Notes under the pieces: model-generated
Told to the model about the DNA's origin: nothing
Databases searched by the model: none
Seen by the model: only the letters and a program-made list of their open reading frames with translations
Shown: positions 23,501 through 26,267 of the stretch, in pieces
How the letters are laid out: every line of letters begins with the position of its first letter
Position numbering within the stretch: the stretch's first letter is position 1
From: Thalassococcus profundi
GTDB taxonomy: Bacteria > Pseudomonadota > Alphaproteobacteria > Rhodobacterales > Rhodobacteraceae
Assembly (NCBI RefSeq): GCF_003344785.1
Contig: NZ_QPMK01000015.1
Location: 935-64,934 of the forward strand
DNA: 64,000 bases
Direction of reading: 5' to 3'
Made by a program: the position numbers and the translations under genes

Positions 23501-23906
23501 CATGGGGTACTTCGTTGACGAGACCTCCCGTGCCAATGAGGAGTTCGATAGCGGCGGAACGGCCATCGAGGGCAACGACGCGAGCGGCGGCTACGATCTG
23601 CTCAGCATCCTGATGCACGAGCTGGGCCATGCGCTGGACCTGAGCCACGACGCCTCGGACGCGCCGTTCATGTCTGGCTTCCTCGATCCGTCGCAGCGTC
23701 TGGGCCTCTTTGCCGCGGCCAACGACGATGCGGCGCCCGCGGGCTCTGACGAGGTGACCTATTACGACCCGCGGGTCGATGCGATGGTGACGCAGGACGA
23801 GATGATGTTGCTCGATGCGGTGGCGGATATCGAACCCGAAACCACGCCACAGCCCACGCCGGTCAAGGGCAACGGAAAGGGCCGTGTCAAATGGGCCGCG
23901 CAATGA
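2583..23906 (+). CDS. Giant LEPR-XLL / RTX-repeat protein with C-terminal metzincin-like site
   Basis: A 7107-residue, strongly acidic protein of roughly 0.7 MDa. The ATG at 2583 has GGAGGA at good spacing. Order of parts: LEPRILLSADL motif (65-75), the hallmark of LEPR-XLL proteins; a small Gly/Asp patch (about 317-373); a very long beta-rich region without a recognised fold (about 375-3100) holding a canonical EF-hand loop DPNNDGKVRISE (2960-2971); RTX-type repeats (about 3120-3810); Calx-beta-like segments (about 3850 and 4420); a second RTX block (about 4970-6420); two related beta-sandwich-like units (about 6520-6890); and HELGHALDLSH (7012-7022) with a Met-turn-like PFMSG, as in matrixin-type metzincins. 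I noticed no cysteine by eye. There is no classical signal peptide. It is probably a Ca2+-binding surface or matrix protein exported by the five genes downstream. Function is inferred; the motifs are seen. Confidence 0.9.
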   Translation: MRKFSHGPAFDISETRGSSSRSKSGIPASQTISPGQPLLRSTAATALLTKPKFRKRAQRSEVEPLEPRILLSADLAPFAVAMAADQNDLTLSFDAGSDMIQIHDSFTGDMVAEKARAETSALTIEGTEGDDVLRMDEAGSYIFPDGIWFDGNGGTDTLIGADDLDATWIIDGIDSGTTEGLEFASVEVLRGGANNEDTFVLQAGAQSTGGLEGGDGGFDLVDVEAAGLAVGLTPTAPDAGGITVDGLTTLYTGMEPVNVGSATEIVLTLDGTDNSGVSLSFASSAGGVDTFVLDAPGIETHNLAIDNTVTSVTINLGGGADDIEISGVDGTNLDGILTINAGGGNDTITLGEDFGTLDIDGGAGNDALVVDLQSSLANIYTTTVIGNQVTTQLNGGTIGVATLQPIGDFASITGDSIVLDASNVIAAIDEVFATFASVLETAGDTLSVIEALPLIGGANIVDTAKVTLTRALDLYDAFDSARAHILKEIQAAAAGGLTSGEIEDAIASATAVVEGIAPAVASPIATTLAALQATLAAPGATYQFELSVDLRLDDGTLDTVPLTIDIDAATISALVGETVDGVTLDAFGALATAVAAEIGSSDLAGLIVPVFNAGRLAFQAVSDVVEEVNVRALNENATNFANALLGFDGSDFVTLTQDQILNRLAGLGDLNFAFDAVSLSVQNATTLLLDFEFEATRRTDFAFDFGADADALGLSFDADAQLQLAAALAFEASLTIDASNIADVAVSGAIEEFGLGGEIEATGLSIGAKVGVVEGTVAGDVALDVALVDDGSVSFSDGDSAAALLANLGLTTGGFDYNFSNDTFQFTGAAGYSADLTLTVGAQLFGGGAGATLDIDIAGALFDGTAPTVVLSGGLEQDFLDFNNLTPTEIVRAIADFVLWLQDAADSDLLSGIDIPFLEGAIDDITRIGKVVSDALLFDYGGDGVKDRDDRLVTDLNDALLAAGLDSYLRFEGTGGAFTLNIIDPNVTEVRILDGALLGELGLSINDVLTDGQVFDASVLGVLTGNLALAADAAVRATIRVTTAAGEVERKFELLQEAMANNTGIGDDAAKLIDRFNAPTFGSIQEFLVRLDDIGVLDAVGFNANDLSQFYDAAEDQLIYNIDLGGANLFDVEIPTDFELDLGNLIDINSTSRLVISGGASLALGLGFDLSTGGPLPGPAGDLTLGSLLSDLGVSQKTEKALTAADAPGAVTDMAFTLVLTEDGGAEQAIAVTLDDVDLSLASSDFDAFRAEILSKINADLPGDITAAFVDVPPPAESVSVIEELVRLTFTYTGGAATHTLAIDGDAAGFDTNPAAAILGLWETASVTDGVLEAADTIQPFNAVGVVAEDLPFTLQLDGASYEVTLPASATLTVRGGQLVSINSSVVSLAADLKTALETAVDLSATSEVDLTDDVTVTFQGSKLVLSLTEGSSFTNLSLSATVPELGFTNAVLDSDSADLVLVVDNGTATDTRISVSFDAATDIGDALQDIRDAIEAQYGLAPGTATDDPADDYAVFITPDDPATPQNESGKSISVKISDGTNRLKALTGTNASPTAVGLGLVGTDFVASDPDDTPDGIVVGADIGGVALADRFFIKSDVAPGATQSDLASLNFEAQAGRLVKDLQLIGDDILFSQALDLRDFVPNDPADPRIEIEIRDVAGFADGTYKILEFASGTLDGETVEGVRVVNLNDTAADIGTTGQAGGIAIVKSGIDASASLGFVGVELGGTALFGAELNLGFNAGAGKPAADGIVTLGEVIDVIEDAADTGVDALFDLFIFPELIPIATFEAQTLFGVADLELSLAEGSDGFNDIVTDLLGASSVEANIKLISLGDPFLKDRLENAGGFAVTGADTFVVDKDFSDLLPIGAKVRFEQGGSVFEAKVETVDFTGGVSTVTLDSDSFETVEGAEVTALTAGQTVTDFDDITVRATAEVDLDDFGALSEAGFGAFDLGTLLDALQLLADALSEIEGFEFLDAKIPVIDRSLSDLFSLADDLNDFIDGFRENPAASLQFVEDALNDAIGLSDETLEEVYDIVYGTGGGDDAPDEAFQIGYDTSNGKEMLTFTLNVGAAFSEAINVGLSDIPFADSLFVAINIPGLLSFTGSAGLATNGGIFLTIGLGIDLGELAANVTDNDAATGVDDAFYLLEETNLAASVEASGSNLAFNAGLGPLALSIQNNGTDIANITVNAGAEVSTVGASFTDGLLSLGDVIDGTVGLDSILDIAGNQGGGSFGAISGLLPIFFPNDSNHVGDIRIGETFGVGYGDLANFGNLTFKVDGATPIAPDDLVIDVSDLTTYLTNFDFSELSIFDNIRLAVDGFDTFLSLLEENIFGTLADLDLPLVGAGFGDAANFIGDFREGFVGNLRLALDTIEDAADDFADPDKNIISKLLFDLLGPSGLNLLQPLAVEDQTGNGGPGDYILLNSEGFQEALDTGDLSVADISWDFDLGPSQTLLSNVPLGFDIGIPGLGLETDADIQFLLDWGIGLGFGLSTEKGFYFDFDETEDDIFISAEVLPMGEITGTLGFLGLTAETRDGGLDVAGEYNGLETGLYAEIGLDVLKGGMAADTLGLTEFGEIGLQFGLDVVAAAALDLRLGLSEDLVGESVAGGFPSVVSGFDFLWTLNADYNLLGGTAPDTGLDTGIQYLAFGDVGLDLGEFVTDVLGPIVDAVAEYTEPLQPFIDFLTAPIPLVDIFGVDLTMLDLAAQLGDFNPGLIETIAEVITLINEIAELRDGPGELNLIIPLGDFVIFDAIDGTESDNPFADGFDSSALFNERDAAGAFDAAATAFDQALNDSTTTGGDKNRDAAKTVTKLKASGSFAFPIIEDPSQIFGLLMGNPATLVTFDLEPLVVGFEQNFFFSIFGPLGVSLGLIVEFTADFAFGYDTLGISEFVDSDFKNPLLLFEGLFISDTENPDGSGADVPELTFLGGITAAAELNLGVARAGVAGGLFIEILFDLFDPNNDGKVRISELVSNVVNQTRAPTDAEKLLAPLAVFDVTGEIFARLFAFLKIDLGLFEIDKEFDLVDPITILDFAIDFYRPPVVASEAGNGDLIINIGDFSEQRLMGDTSDGDEVVYLEKQGGLDGDGNYTVLVYTDPNGFGADSPTNANKSSFAFKVAAGASLIVRGGAGNDEINFIGFDGDEVLFDVEGGIGNDIISFTGGGSGSNTTFNRLIGGLGDDTITGSGGRDLIEGGAGNDDLSGGLGEDLVIGDQVNVFPGVLKVDLLGNAGRDTVSGGDGDDIVIGGGGQDSVLGGAGNDLILADGGEIRFVDPLGQMILSNVLALHEGGVQKTDKLNEGERDTIDAGSGNDVVFASGGDDSIVAGAGADAVFGGAGFDTIQGDAGADLLLGDIGSILESLLDTPASDLLSNMSALDNLSDIVQLASRIALASGGAGDVIFGGDDDDLIFAQEGNDDVEAGEGDDLVYLGAGSDTALGGMGNDTLLGEGQGDLIRGGDGNDVLNGGTGADTAFGDGGEDVLISAQGTDEVNGGEGGDTYRVNLSGGTTQSLIEISDGGTNDQDVDVLEVNGTDRADRILLRSDSSGNNAFIANLNGDFNAERINYDKTLERIIVSGGAGDDIFASDDTSAEITIYGDSGDDSFQIGQLFREARNVNDDLNGIPTGIAEEDFFVTIEVTRGWLSNGISFPMTINGGVGNDNFTVYHNKAVLTLNGDAGDDIFEVRAFALVGSQEPERERTDLTGGDGADTVRYAVNAPVNINGGDGFDTLIVIGTEFGDDFVITEDGVFGAGLNVNFVNIESLRIDGAEGDDRFFLQSTKETVLTELFGGLGNDTFFTSGDTPPVVSNDFRGHSGIITHDMTAGGDARYDGQKVFGISANVADDDTPFVILTETQGSTLVTEGDATGDTYTVTLTRAPTRDVFVTIGAPLPSPSAREQGIYAFRVDSAHPDASTRIDGSSVVLKFTAANWQTAQEVQVIASGVMNDYPGGLFTRQDLAGDTFADPEPFDFDDSAFEGQQNAVITHIFSSGETIQRTGTDLVSVDNGATPSITINSLGLSDVDDLLGRTISIVEGPGFGDFRFVTGVTDNGATYTLDLSAPWADGDVPVAGSADTVFNIRIDDAITGTHDSSTESKAEEIFDDRTVFTGTAASGGLIDFEATYGNLSGATLQIIGGTGAGQELLILDTDGAELTLNGIWSIDPDSDSVFRIARYDGLNSQVVEVLIEDNDQPGLIIDQTDELDAPGAVNGSDENDTLTAVIEGADGNQTGEGDVLTLSLSQALAAGQELTLELDYDASQVKVVALGDGPGGAALTSLDYDSGTLSHQVEVWAVNDVLREGAHTAKIDFSFTDFTNIAAAFSSTDTLALQIDGTNPQSSVGLTFEPTSITSVHLDGALLTEGVEYELIEGTNQLLFIDGDDIVEVSGLVEIEYDYAQITYQDAFGGSVLVRIADDDAPTLLVRESQGRTDVIEGGATDTYEIRLTSAPTSGDVTVNLSEIITKTTKTGGIRFDNIQVEITAAERGGAPLAINKTQVTDDSGNLVFDEAGAPVMEFSITFDDTNWDQPVTITVAAVDDAVVDGDDTQVFRPGPATLAGILGPVVTNGAGGNGSLFGLAEPLMLPGEINVTASVGDFGPGDIDNSIASPALTVDRADLTAEVMIDLRLRDNPDDLDPGEAGYPGADATDEEILALGGKTLEITRAPAAPGATDQFRLITDVTINVDGTVTLSLNAPYDLSPFGPDELSQSFDPQDAVTDPGNAGFPAPEDTPESALDDLVNRYALTSESLNFFVNELVSVDVLFVKDDDSPADSAGTLTSNRLFGLNMGPDTVIGERARQGGITFGELEVLDITLGSGYNDFEVKGTPTRSDGYETRTIIRTGTEVPVDPVLLAGNPLIGQPVGDTVTVNLLASDSDPLRSGTTFSVENPNSGNGFEVLFDMGADLGEAEDTFLGQKLVITIEADGSEQVIERWIVGSDGDTLRLDEPLVLDGSATVLGWEVIDPADGALSVDLQGGDDVLTATGDKGLVVFGGTGADTITTDAGDDIVFGDLGRVDVFNALSFLLDGDTEPTPVNLFGGFASIVTRLGTAPDPILGFVDGGFADRDTVDTDQTIFPVADTADGTVFDPYTTGDIGLAGLYIDINDGTGFREDPRLILSNTDEVLDIIPPFTVDLDATSKFRISTLPEDQADGFSWQAGLILAIAGAGGNDVISTGAGDDTVMGGEGDDDITLGAGNDVGFGDLGMVRNSFLGGVGPTPTTPGEIVPTYLDGVFSIQLATGGNDTMSGGAGNDLLVGGAGADDLSGDGGDDIILGDAGFADYTDGVLGAVEAYRSVGAADEIAGGFGSDTILGGLGGDRIAGDEIVPTGSGADGGDLILGDHGRIDYGFDDDAAPTTSSVERVQGVLELAAGADTIDGNAGADTILGGSETDLLRGDDASGASGGFDLGDLIFGDTGEIDYAVTAGAISLLTRVATRDVSSATGAGDVIEGNAASDTILGGIGSDILRGDKAAVVGILDGDDRILGDNGEVLYEADGVTIATMQSFEDGLGAADVITGNAGADWIVGGYGGDLIHGNNEGDDETALDGADVVLGDNGQILLSAGAFSAIRSFDTAEPLFAADDTITGDAGGDILVGGLGADLIRGDHTLGTDSAEDGGDVILGDNGELVWNTGGFDTIVRSFAFEDGAPGVERGGSDTISGNSGDDLVIGGTAGDLVFGGTQNDTMLGDHGFAGIIGGAVQFLSIRENASGADDTNGFGGDDTVFGDEGEDIVVGAFGSDVLDGDNVEGRDDPQGALAGRDLVFGDNAELDRRGVALGDVTDPRFTTLQNGRIYSVDAGALATGHAIEGLLLVTGTAFANPDGSAVWQDFEIELLDHDQNGADNGLFGTDYIAGGGAQDSLFGQLGDDTIQGDGGVQGVFSQAAYLGTAAVDTDRALADGLASDGVYAVRNGDGVLMINAAYEAASDDDDYIEGNGGNDVIFGGLGQDDIVGDNSSLFSLDATERYGLEVGGVDLGIGSDMIFGGSGQRIDRHEYVETPSGVAGEVVDILIADRHSRDADMVMGDNGDIYRILGASGEYLSFAYDAMDNVASEHYGVGELSRGGDRIVIRGAALLDYTMGGDAFGPASYGMADEVHAESGDDSVYGLLGDDSLFGDSDDDDIIGGQGNDWISGGTGLDGVLGGDGRIFTSRNLDGGADPLSEAIYGIDYVDTNQVISTPGNIQQSTIHLAGYLKKTVDLIPFFPQSSDAVPGLVDRVNNSADVDNDDNDIIFGGLGSDSLHGGFGSDAISGAEAMRMTMGGLPLPYSFDNPGNPGDILAYGTGVDGEGNARPNEFAAYDEFNPRPEVWIDPVTFSFVDPGTPGAVPFVLNFDPADGAATDPVSGDGPAVASDGDDVIFGDLGHDWLVGGTGRDHLWGGFGDDLLNADDDHDSGGANDTPDTANSYADIAYGGGGRDILIGNTGGDRLIDWVGEFNSYIVPFAPFGAFTISRNVQPQIYDYLYDLSEADGADTTRVADGTPARNGEPYGEIGAVKQQDAFWQDQTGAPDDPQPGNIPGGKRDVMAAEDFGGEDALVALAADSGTWSTSQGRATIAPEAVGQDGVSVYHIADYLPTYFELTASIAAEKDRFGYDANGFLIFDYHGPEDFKFAGINSDINKIQIGHRDASGWQVDVQANMKLRADQFYDVLVAVNGTTVTALIDGRHTLSHTFAARVVDGIPQGLNAGLVGIGADNSRTTVDNLTVQVLPPDLTYDRTEDFEDGAAEDFTGVTTGDWSVLNGAYQVDAGSGIALSTIDLSGEAGYAAGTFSLADSAKVRIETTVSTDGPAGVVFDLVSSSRFKFAVLNPDANRIEIGHYEGNGAWIVDQSVAVAAGIDAGTDYTLSVILAGSSVSVSLDGVFYVSHAFNGVNVDGGAGLIANGAMASFEEVSFETDDARIATETVEALRGTAIGTGADALEIDDAYALKDEAIRRLSLSLGLSDSQVAALQGIDLAIGDLADATLATYQSGSITLDIDAAGMGYFVDETSRANEEFDSGGTAIEGNDASGGYDLLSILMHELGHALDLSHDASDAPFMSGFLDPSQRLGLFAAANDDAAPAGSDEVTYYDPRVDAMVTQDEMMLLDAVADIEPETTPQPTPVKGNGKGRVKWAAQ
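11940..13830 (+). repeat. RTX-type repeat block 1 inside the giant gene
   Basis: This part encodes about residues 3120-3750 of the giant protein and is dense in GGxGxD nonapeptides such as GGAGNDEIN, GGLGDDTIT and GGAGNDDLS. In RTX proteins these fold as Ca2+-bound parallel beta-rolls, usually outside the cell. The second half (from about 13300) has longer spacers between units (GDSGDDSFQIG, GGVGNDNFTVY, GGLGNDTFFTS). The DNA is correspondingly rich in GGCGGC/GACGAC and is prone to recombination and assembly errors. Confidence 0.85.
17488..21850 (+). repeat. RTX-type repeat block 2 with long-period modules
   Basis: This part encodes about residues 4970-6420. Pairs or triplets of GGxGxD units alternate with a spacer that usually ends in I(L/F)GD(N/H/T)G, for example VILGDNGQIL, LIFGDTGEID and TMLGDHGFAG. 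Between about 18280 and 19680 this builds a longer module of roughly 250-300 bases that recurs several times. Longer insertions sit between the later copies. The arrangement suggests growth by tandem duplication followed by divergence. Confidence 0.75.
22140..23250 (+). repeat. Two tandem copies of a beta-sandwich-like domain in the giant gene
   Basis: Residues about 6520-6703 and 6707-6890 share a pattern: an EDFG/EDFEDG start, a GTWS/GDWS step, then DFKFAGINSDINKIQIGH in copy 1 against RFKFAVLNPDANRIEIGH in copy 2, then VDGRHTLSH-like against LDGVFYVSH. This is the layout of concanavalin/LamG-like jelly rolls, which often bind glycans. The duplication is visible; the fold and ligand are inferred. 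The pair sits directly before the protease-like end. Confidence 0.65.
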
Positions 23907-23958
23907 CGGGAATGCCGCGTTAAATCTTGATTTAACTTAAAAATCTGCAAGACTTTAT

Positions 23959-23989
23959 CCGGTGTCATGGGCGTCGCCCACGGCACCGG
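23959..23989 (+). promoter_or_regulatory. Strong stem-loop between the giant gene and its accessory genes
   Basis: CCGGTG at 23959-23964 pairs with CACCGG at 23984-23989, and inside it TGGGCG pairs with CGCCCA around a one-base centre. The hairpin lies in the 120-base gap between the giant gene and the DUF3467 gene. No T-run follows, so it is not a classical intrinsic terminator. It could partly attenuate read-through or protect the 3' end of the giant mRNA, which would let a structural protein be made in a different amount from its machinery. The structure is seen; the role is inferred. Confidence 0.5.
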
Positions 23990-24026
23990 AAAAGTGCCCC
24001 GGGGGTATGAAAACGGAGGAATGACG

Positions 24027-24407
24027 ATGTCGGACAAGAGCAGTGAAACCAGCGCGCCGAAGCCCGAGGACGGAACGCCGGGCGAGGTCGGCACACCGGC
24101 GGCGCCGACAGTGAACTGGGACGACAGCCAGATGCGGACGACCTATGCCAATGTCGTCAACGCCGCGTCGACCCGCGAAGAGGTGACGTTGTTTTTCGGC
24201 ACCAACCAGACCTGGAACCCTGCCAAGGCCAAGGAATTCGACGTCCGGCTGGAAGAGCGTGTCGTGCTCAACCCGCATGCGGCGAAACGGCTCTTCGTGC
24301 TGATGGGCGCGGTGCTGGCGCAATACGAAAAACGCTTCGGCGAGATCAAGCTCGAAGGCTTGCAAGCCGCCGCCGCGGCGGCCAAGGCGAACGGCGCCAA
24401 GAACTGA
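24027..24407 (+). CDS. DUF3467 domain protein
   Basis: 126 residues. I prefer the ATG at 24027 over 24021 because CGGAGGA (24014-24020) touches the first ATG but sits six bases from the second. After a low-complexity Ser/Pro/Glu head, the DUF3467 pattern runs VNWDDSQMRTTYANVV, REEVTLFFGTNQTW, VRLEERVVLNPHAAKRL and a final YEKRFGEI. There is no signal peptide or membrane segment, so it should be cytoplasmic. DUF3467 proteins have no settled function. Its place between the giant gene and the HlyD/SecA-like genes suggests a chaperone or regulator for this system, which is an inference from context only. The Ala/Lys-rich tail ends 20 bases before the next gene. Confidence 0.8.
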   Translation: MSDKSSETSAPKPEDGTPGEVGTPAAPTVNWDDSQMRTTYANVVNAASTREEVTLFFGTNQTWNPAKAKEFDVRLEERVVLNPHAAKRLFVLMGAVLAQYEKRFGEIKLEGLQAAAAAAKANGAKN

Positions 24408-24427
24408 CGCTGCCGGAGCGCTGAGCC

Positions 24428-26260
24428 ATGAGCAAAGGTCGGGAACCGCAGGAACCAAGGCCCGATGCCGAGGTGTCGGTTCTCGAACAGGCGCTCTGGT
24501 CGCGGTTTTCCGAAGACAGGGACCTGCGCGATTTCGCGCGGGTCTGGCTGGCGCTGCAAATCCGGCAGCTGGGCCGTGTCGAACGCGCGGTGGTCGTGCT
24601 CGACACCGATGGCGGCATGACCCCGGTCGCCAACTGGCCCAAGGACAGCTGGACCGGCCAGGATCTGGCCGATGCGGTCGAAGAGGCGCTCGAGACCGAG
24701 CGCGATGTAGTGATCGCCGGCCGCATCGTGGCGAAACCGCTGGTCGTCGACGGCGAGGTCATGGGCGCCGCAGCCTTTGCCTTTCCCGGGACCGTCGCGG
24801 ACGCGGGCGCCGCGATCCGTACGGTGCAGTGGGGCGCCGGGTGGCTCAATGCCGCGATCCGGCGCGACCTGTCGCTGTCGGACCGGCGCGAGCGGGCCAA
24901 GCAGGCGGCTGTGCTCGACGTGTTGGGCGCCGCGCTCGACGTGAACTCTCTGGATGCCGCGGCCCTGGCGGCTGCCACGCAACTGGCCCGGCGGCTCGAT
25001 TGCGAGCAGGTGGCGATCGGGATCCTGAAACGCCAGCGCGTGCGCATCATCGCCGTCTCGGACGTAGCCGATTTCCGCATGGACACCAGCTATTCCGAAC
25101 GACTGGCCCAGGCGATGGCAGAGGCGACCGACCAGGAGGGCACGGTGCTGTACCCCCGCCGCGAGGGGATGGCCTACGCAGTGAACACGCTGCACGCGGA
25201 ATTGCACCGGTTGCGCGCGGACGGCGACCTGCTGACCGTGCCGCTTTTCGTGGGCGCGCGCGTGTTCGGCGCGCTGCACCTTGAAAAGGCGCGCGGCGGG
25301 CGGTTCGACGATCTGGACCTGCTGATCGCGGAAGCCACGGCCTCTGCGCTGGCGCCGATCCTGCTCGAAAAGCGCCTGGCGGACCGGTCCGCGCTGACTG
25401 TCGCCGGGGCCGGGCTCTGGCGCCAGACCGCGCGCCTGCTGGGGCCGGGCTACATCGGGCGCAAGATCGCCTTGATTGCGCTGGCGGCGGTGGTGGCGTT
25501 TTTCGCGGTGGCAAAGGGCAACTACCGCGTGCCCGCGCAGGCCGAGGTGCAGGGCCAGGTCGTGCGGTCGCTGGTGGCGCCCTACGACGGGCACGTCTCG
25601 GAACAGTTCGCGCGGGCGGGCGACGTGGTCCGCGCAGGCGCGCCGCTGGCCAGCCTGGACGAGCGGGATCTTCAGATCGAGCTGATCCGCTGGCGGACCG
25701 ACCTCAGCCGGTTCCAGGGGGAATACGACCGTGCGCTGGCCGAACGCGATGCTGCCGCCGCGCGCATCGCCCTTTCGGAAATCGAACAGGCCCGCGCCAA
25801 GGCATCGCTGGTGGAATTGCAGATCGCCCGCGCGTCCCTGCTGGCGCCCTTCGACGCGGTGGTCATCGACGGCGATCTGAGCCAGTCCATCGGGCGCGCG
25901 GTGCGCCGCGGCGAAGAGTTGTTCCAGCTGGCCCCCCTCGACAGCTATCGTGTCGAGATGATGGTCGAGGACACCCAGCTTGACGATGTGTCGGTGGGGC
26001 AGGAGGGACGCATCGTCCTGTCGTCGCTGCCGGACCGCGATTTCCCGGTCGAGATCGTGCGCATCACGCCACGGCTCGAGGCGTCGGACGGCCGCAACGT
26101 GGCCGTGGTCGAAGGCCGGATGGTGGAAACCAGCGGCCAGATTCGCCCCGGCATGCGCGGCGTCGCAAAGATCGACGTCGAGGAACGCCTGCTGATCCGG
26201 ATCTGGGCGCAGCCGATCATCGACTGGTTGCGGCTGGCGCTCTGGCGCTGGACGCCCTGA
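24428..26260 (+). CDS. GAF-HlyD fusion: membrane fusion adaptor with N-terminal sensor domain
   Basis: 610 residues. Residues about 1-150 form a soluble head of unknown fold. About 160-325 look like a GAF domain, ending LEKARGGRFDDLDLLIAEA, a common GAF close. A single membrane helix follows (about 343-362), then a HlyD-type periplasmic adaptor: a lipoyl-like half-motif (VRSLVAPYDGHVSEQFARAGDVV), a coiled coil, the second half-motif (RASLLAPFDAVVIDGDL) and a beta-barrel. HlyD proteins bridge an inner-membrane transporter to the outer membrane. The cytoplasmic sensor on an adaptor is unusual and suggests gated assembly. The gap to the next gene is only 7 bases, so they are co-transcribed. No ABC partner gene is present. 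Domain calls are by pattern; the signal sensed is unknown. Confidence 0.8.
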   Translation: MSKGREPQEPRPDAEVSVLEQALWSRFSEDRDLRDFARVWLALQIRQLGRVERAVVVLDTDGGMTPVANWPKDSWTGQDLADAVEEALETERDVVIAGRIVAKPLVVDGEVMGAAAFAFPGTVADAGAAIRTVQWGAGWLNAAIRRDLSLSDRRERAKQAAVLDVLGAALDVNSLDAAALAAATQLARRLDCEQVAIGILKRQRVRIIAVSDVADFRMDTSYSERLAQAMAEATDQEGTVLYPRREGMAYAVNTLHAELHRLRADGDLLTVPLFVGARVFGALHLEKARGGRFDDLDLLIAEATASALAPILLEKRLADRSALTVAGAGLWRQTARLLGPGYIGRKIALIALAAVVAFFAVAKGNYRVPAQAEVQGQVVRSLVAPYDGHVSEQFARAGDVVRAGAPLASLDERDLQIELIRWRTDLSRFQGEYDRALAERDAAAARIALSEIEQARAKASLVELQIARASLLAPFDAVVIDGDLSQSIGRAVRRGEELFQLAPLDSYRVEMMVEDTQLDDVSVGQEGRIVLSSLPDRDFPVEIVRITPRLEASDGRNVAVVEGRMVETSGQIRPGMRGVAKIDVEERLLIRIWAQPIIDWLRLALWRWTP

Positions 26261-26267
26261 GGGCGCC

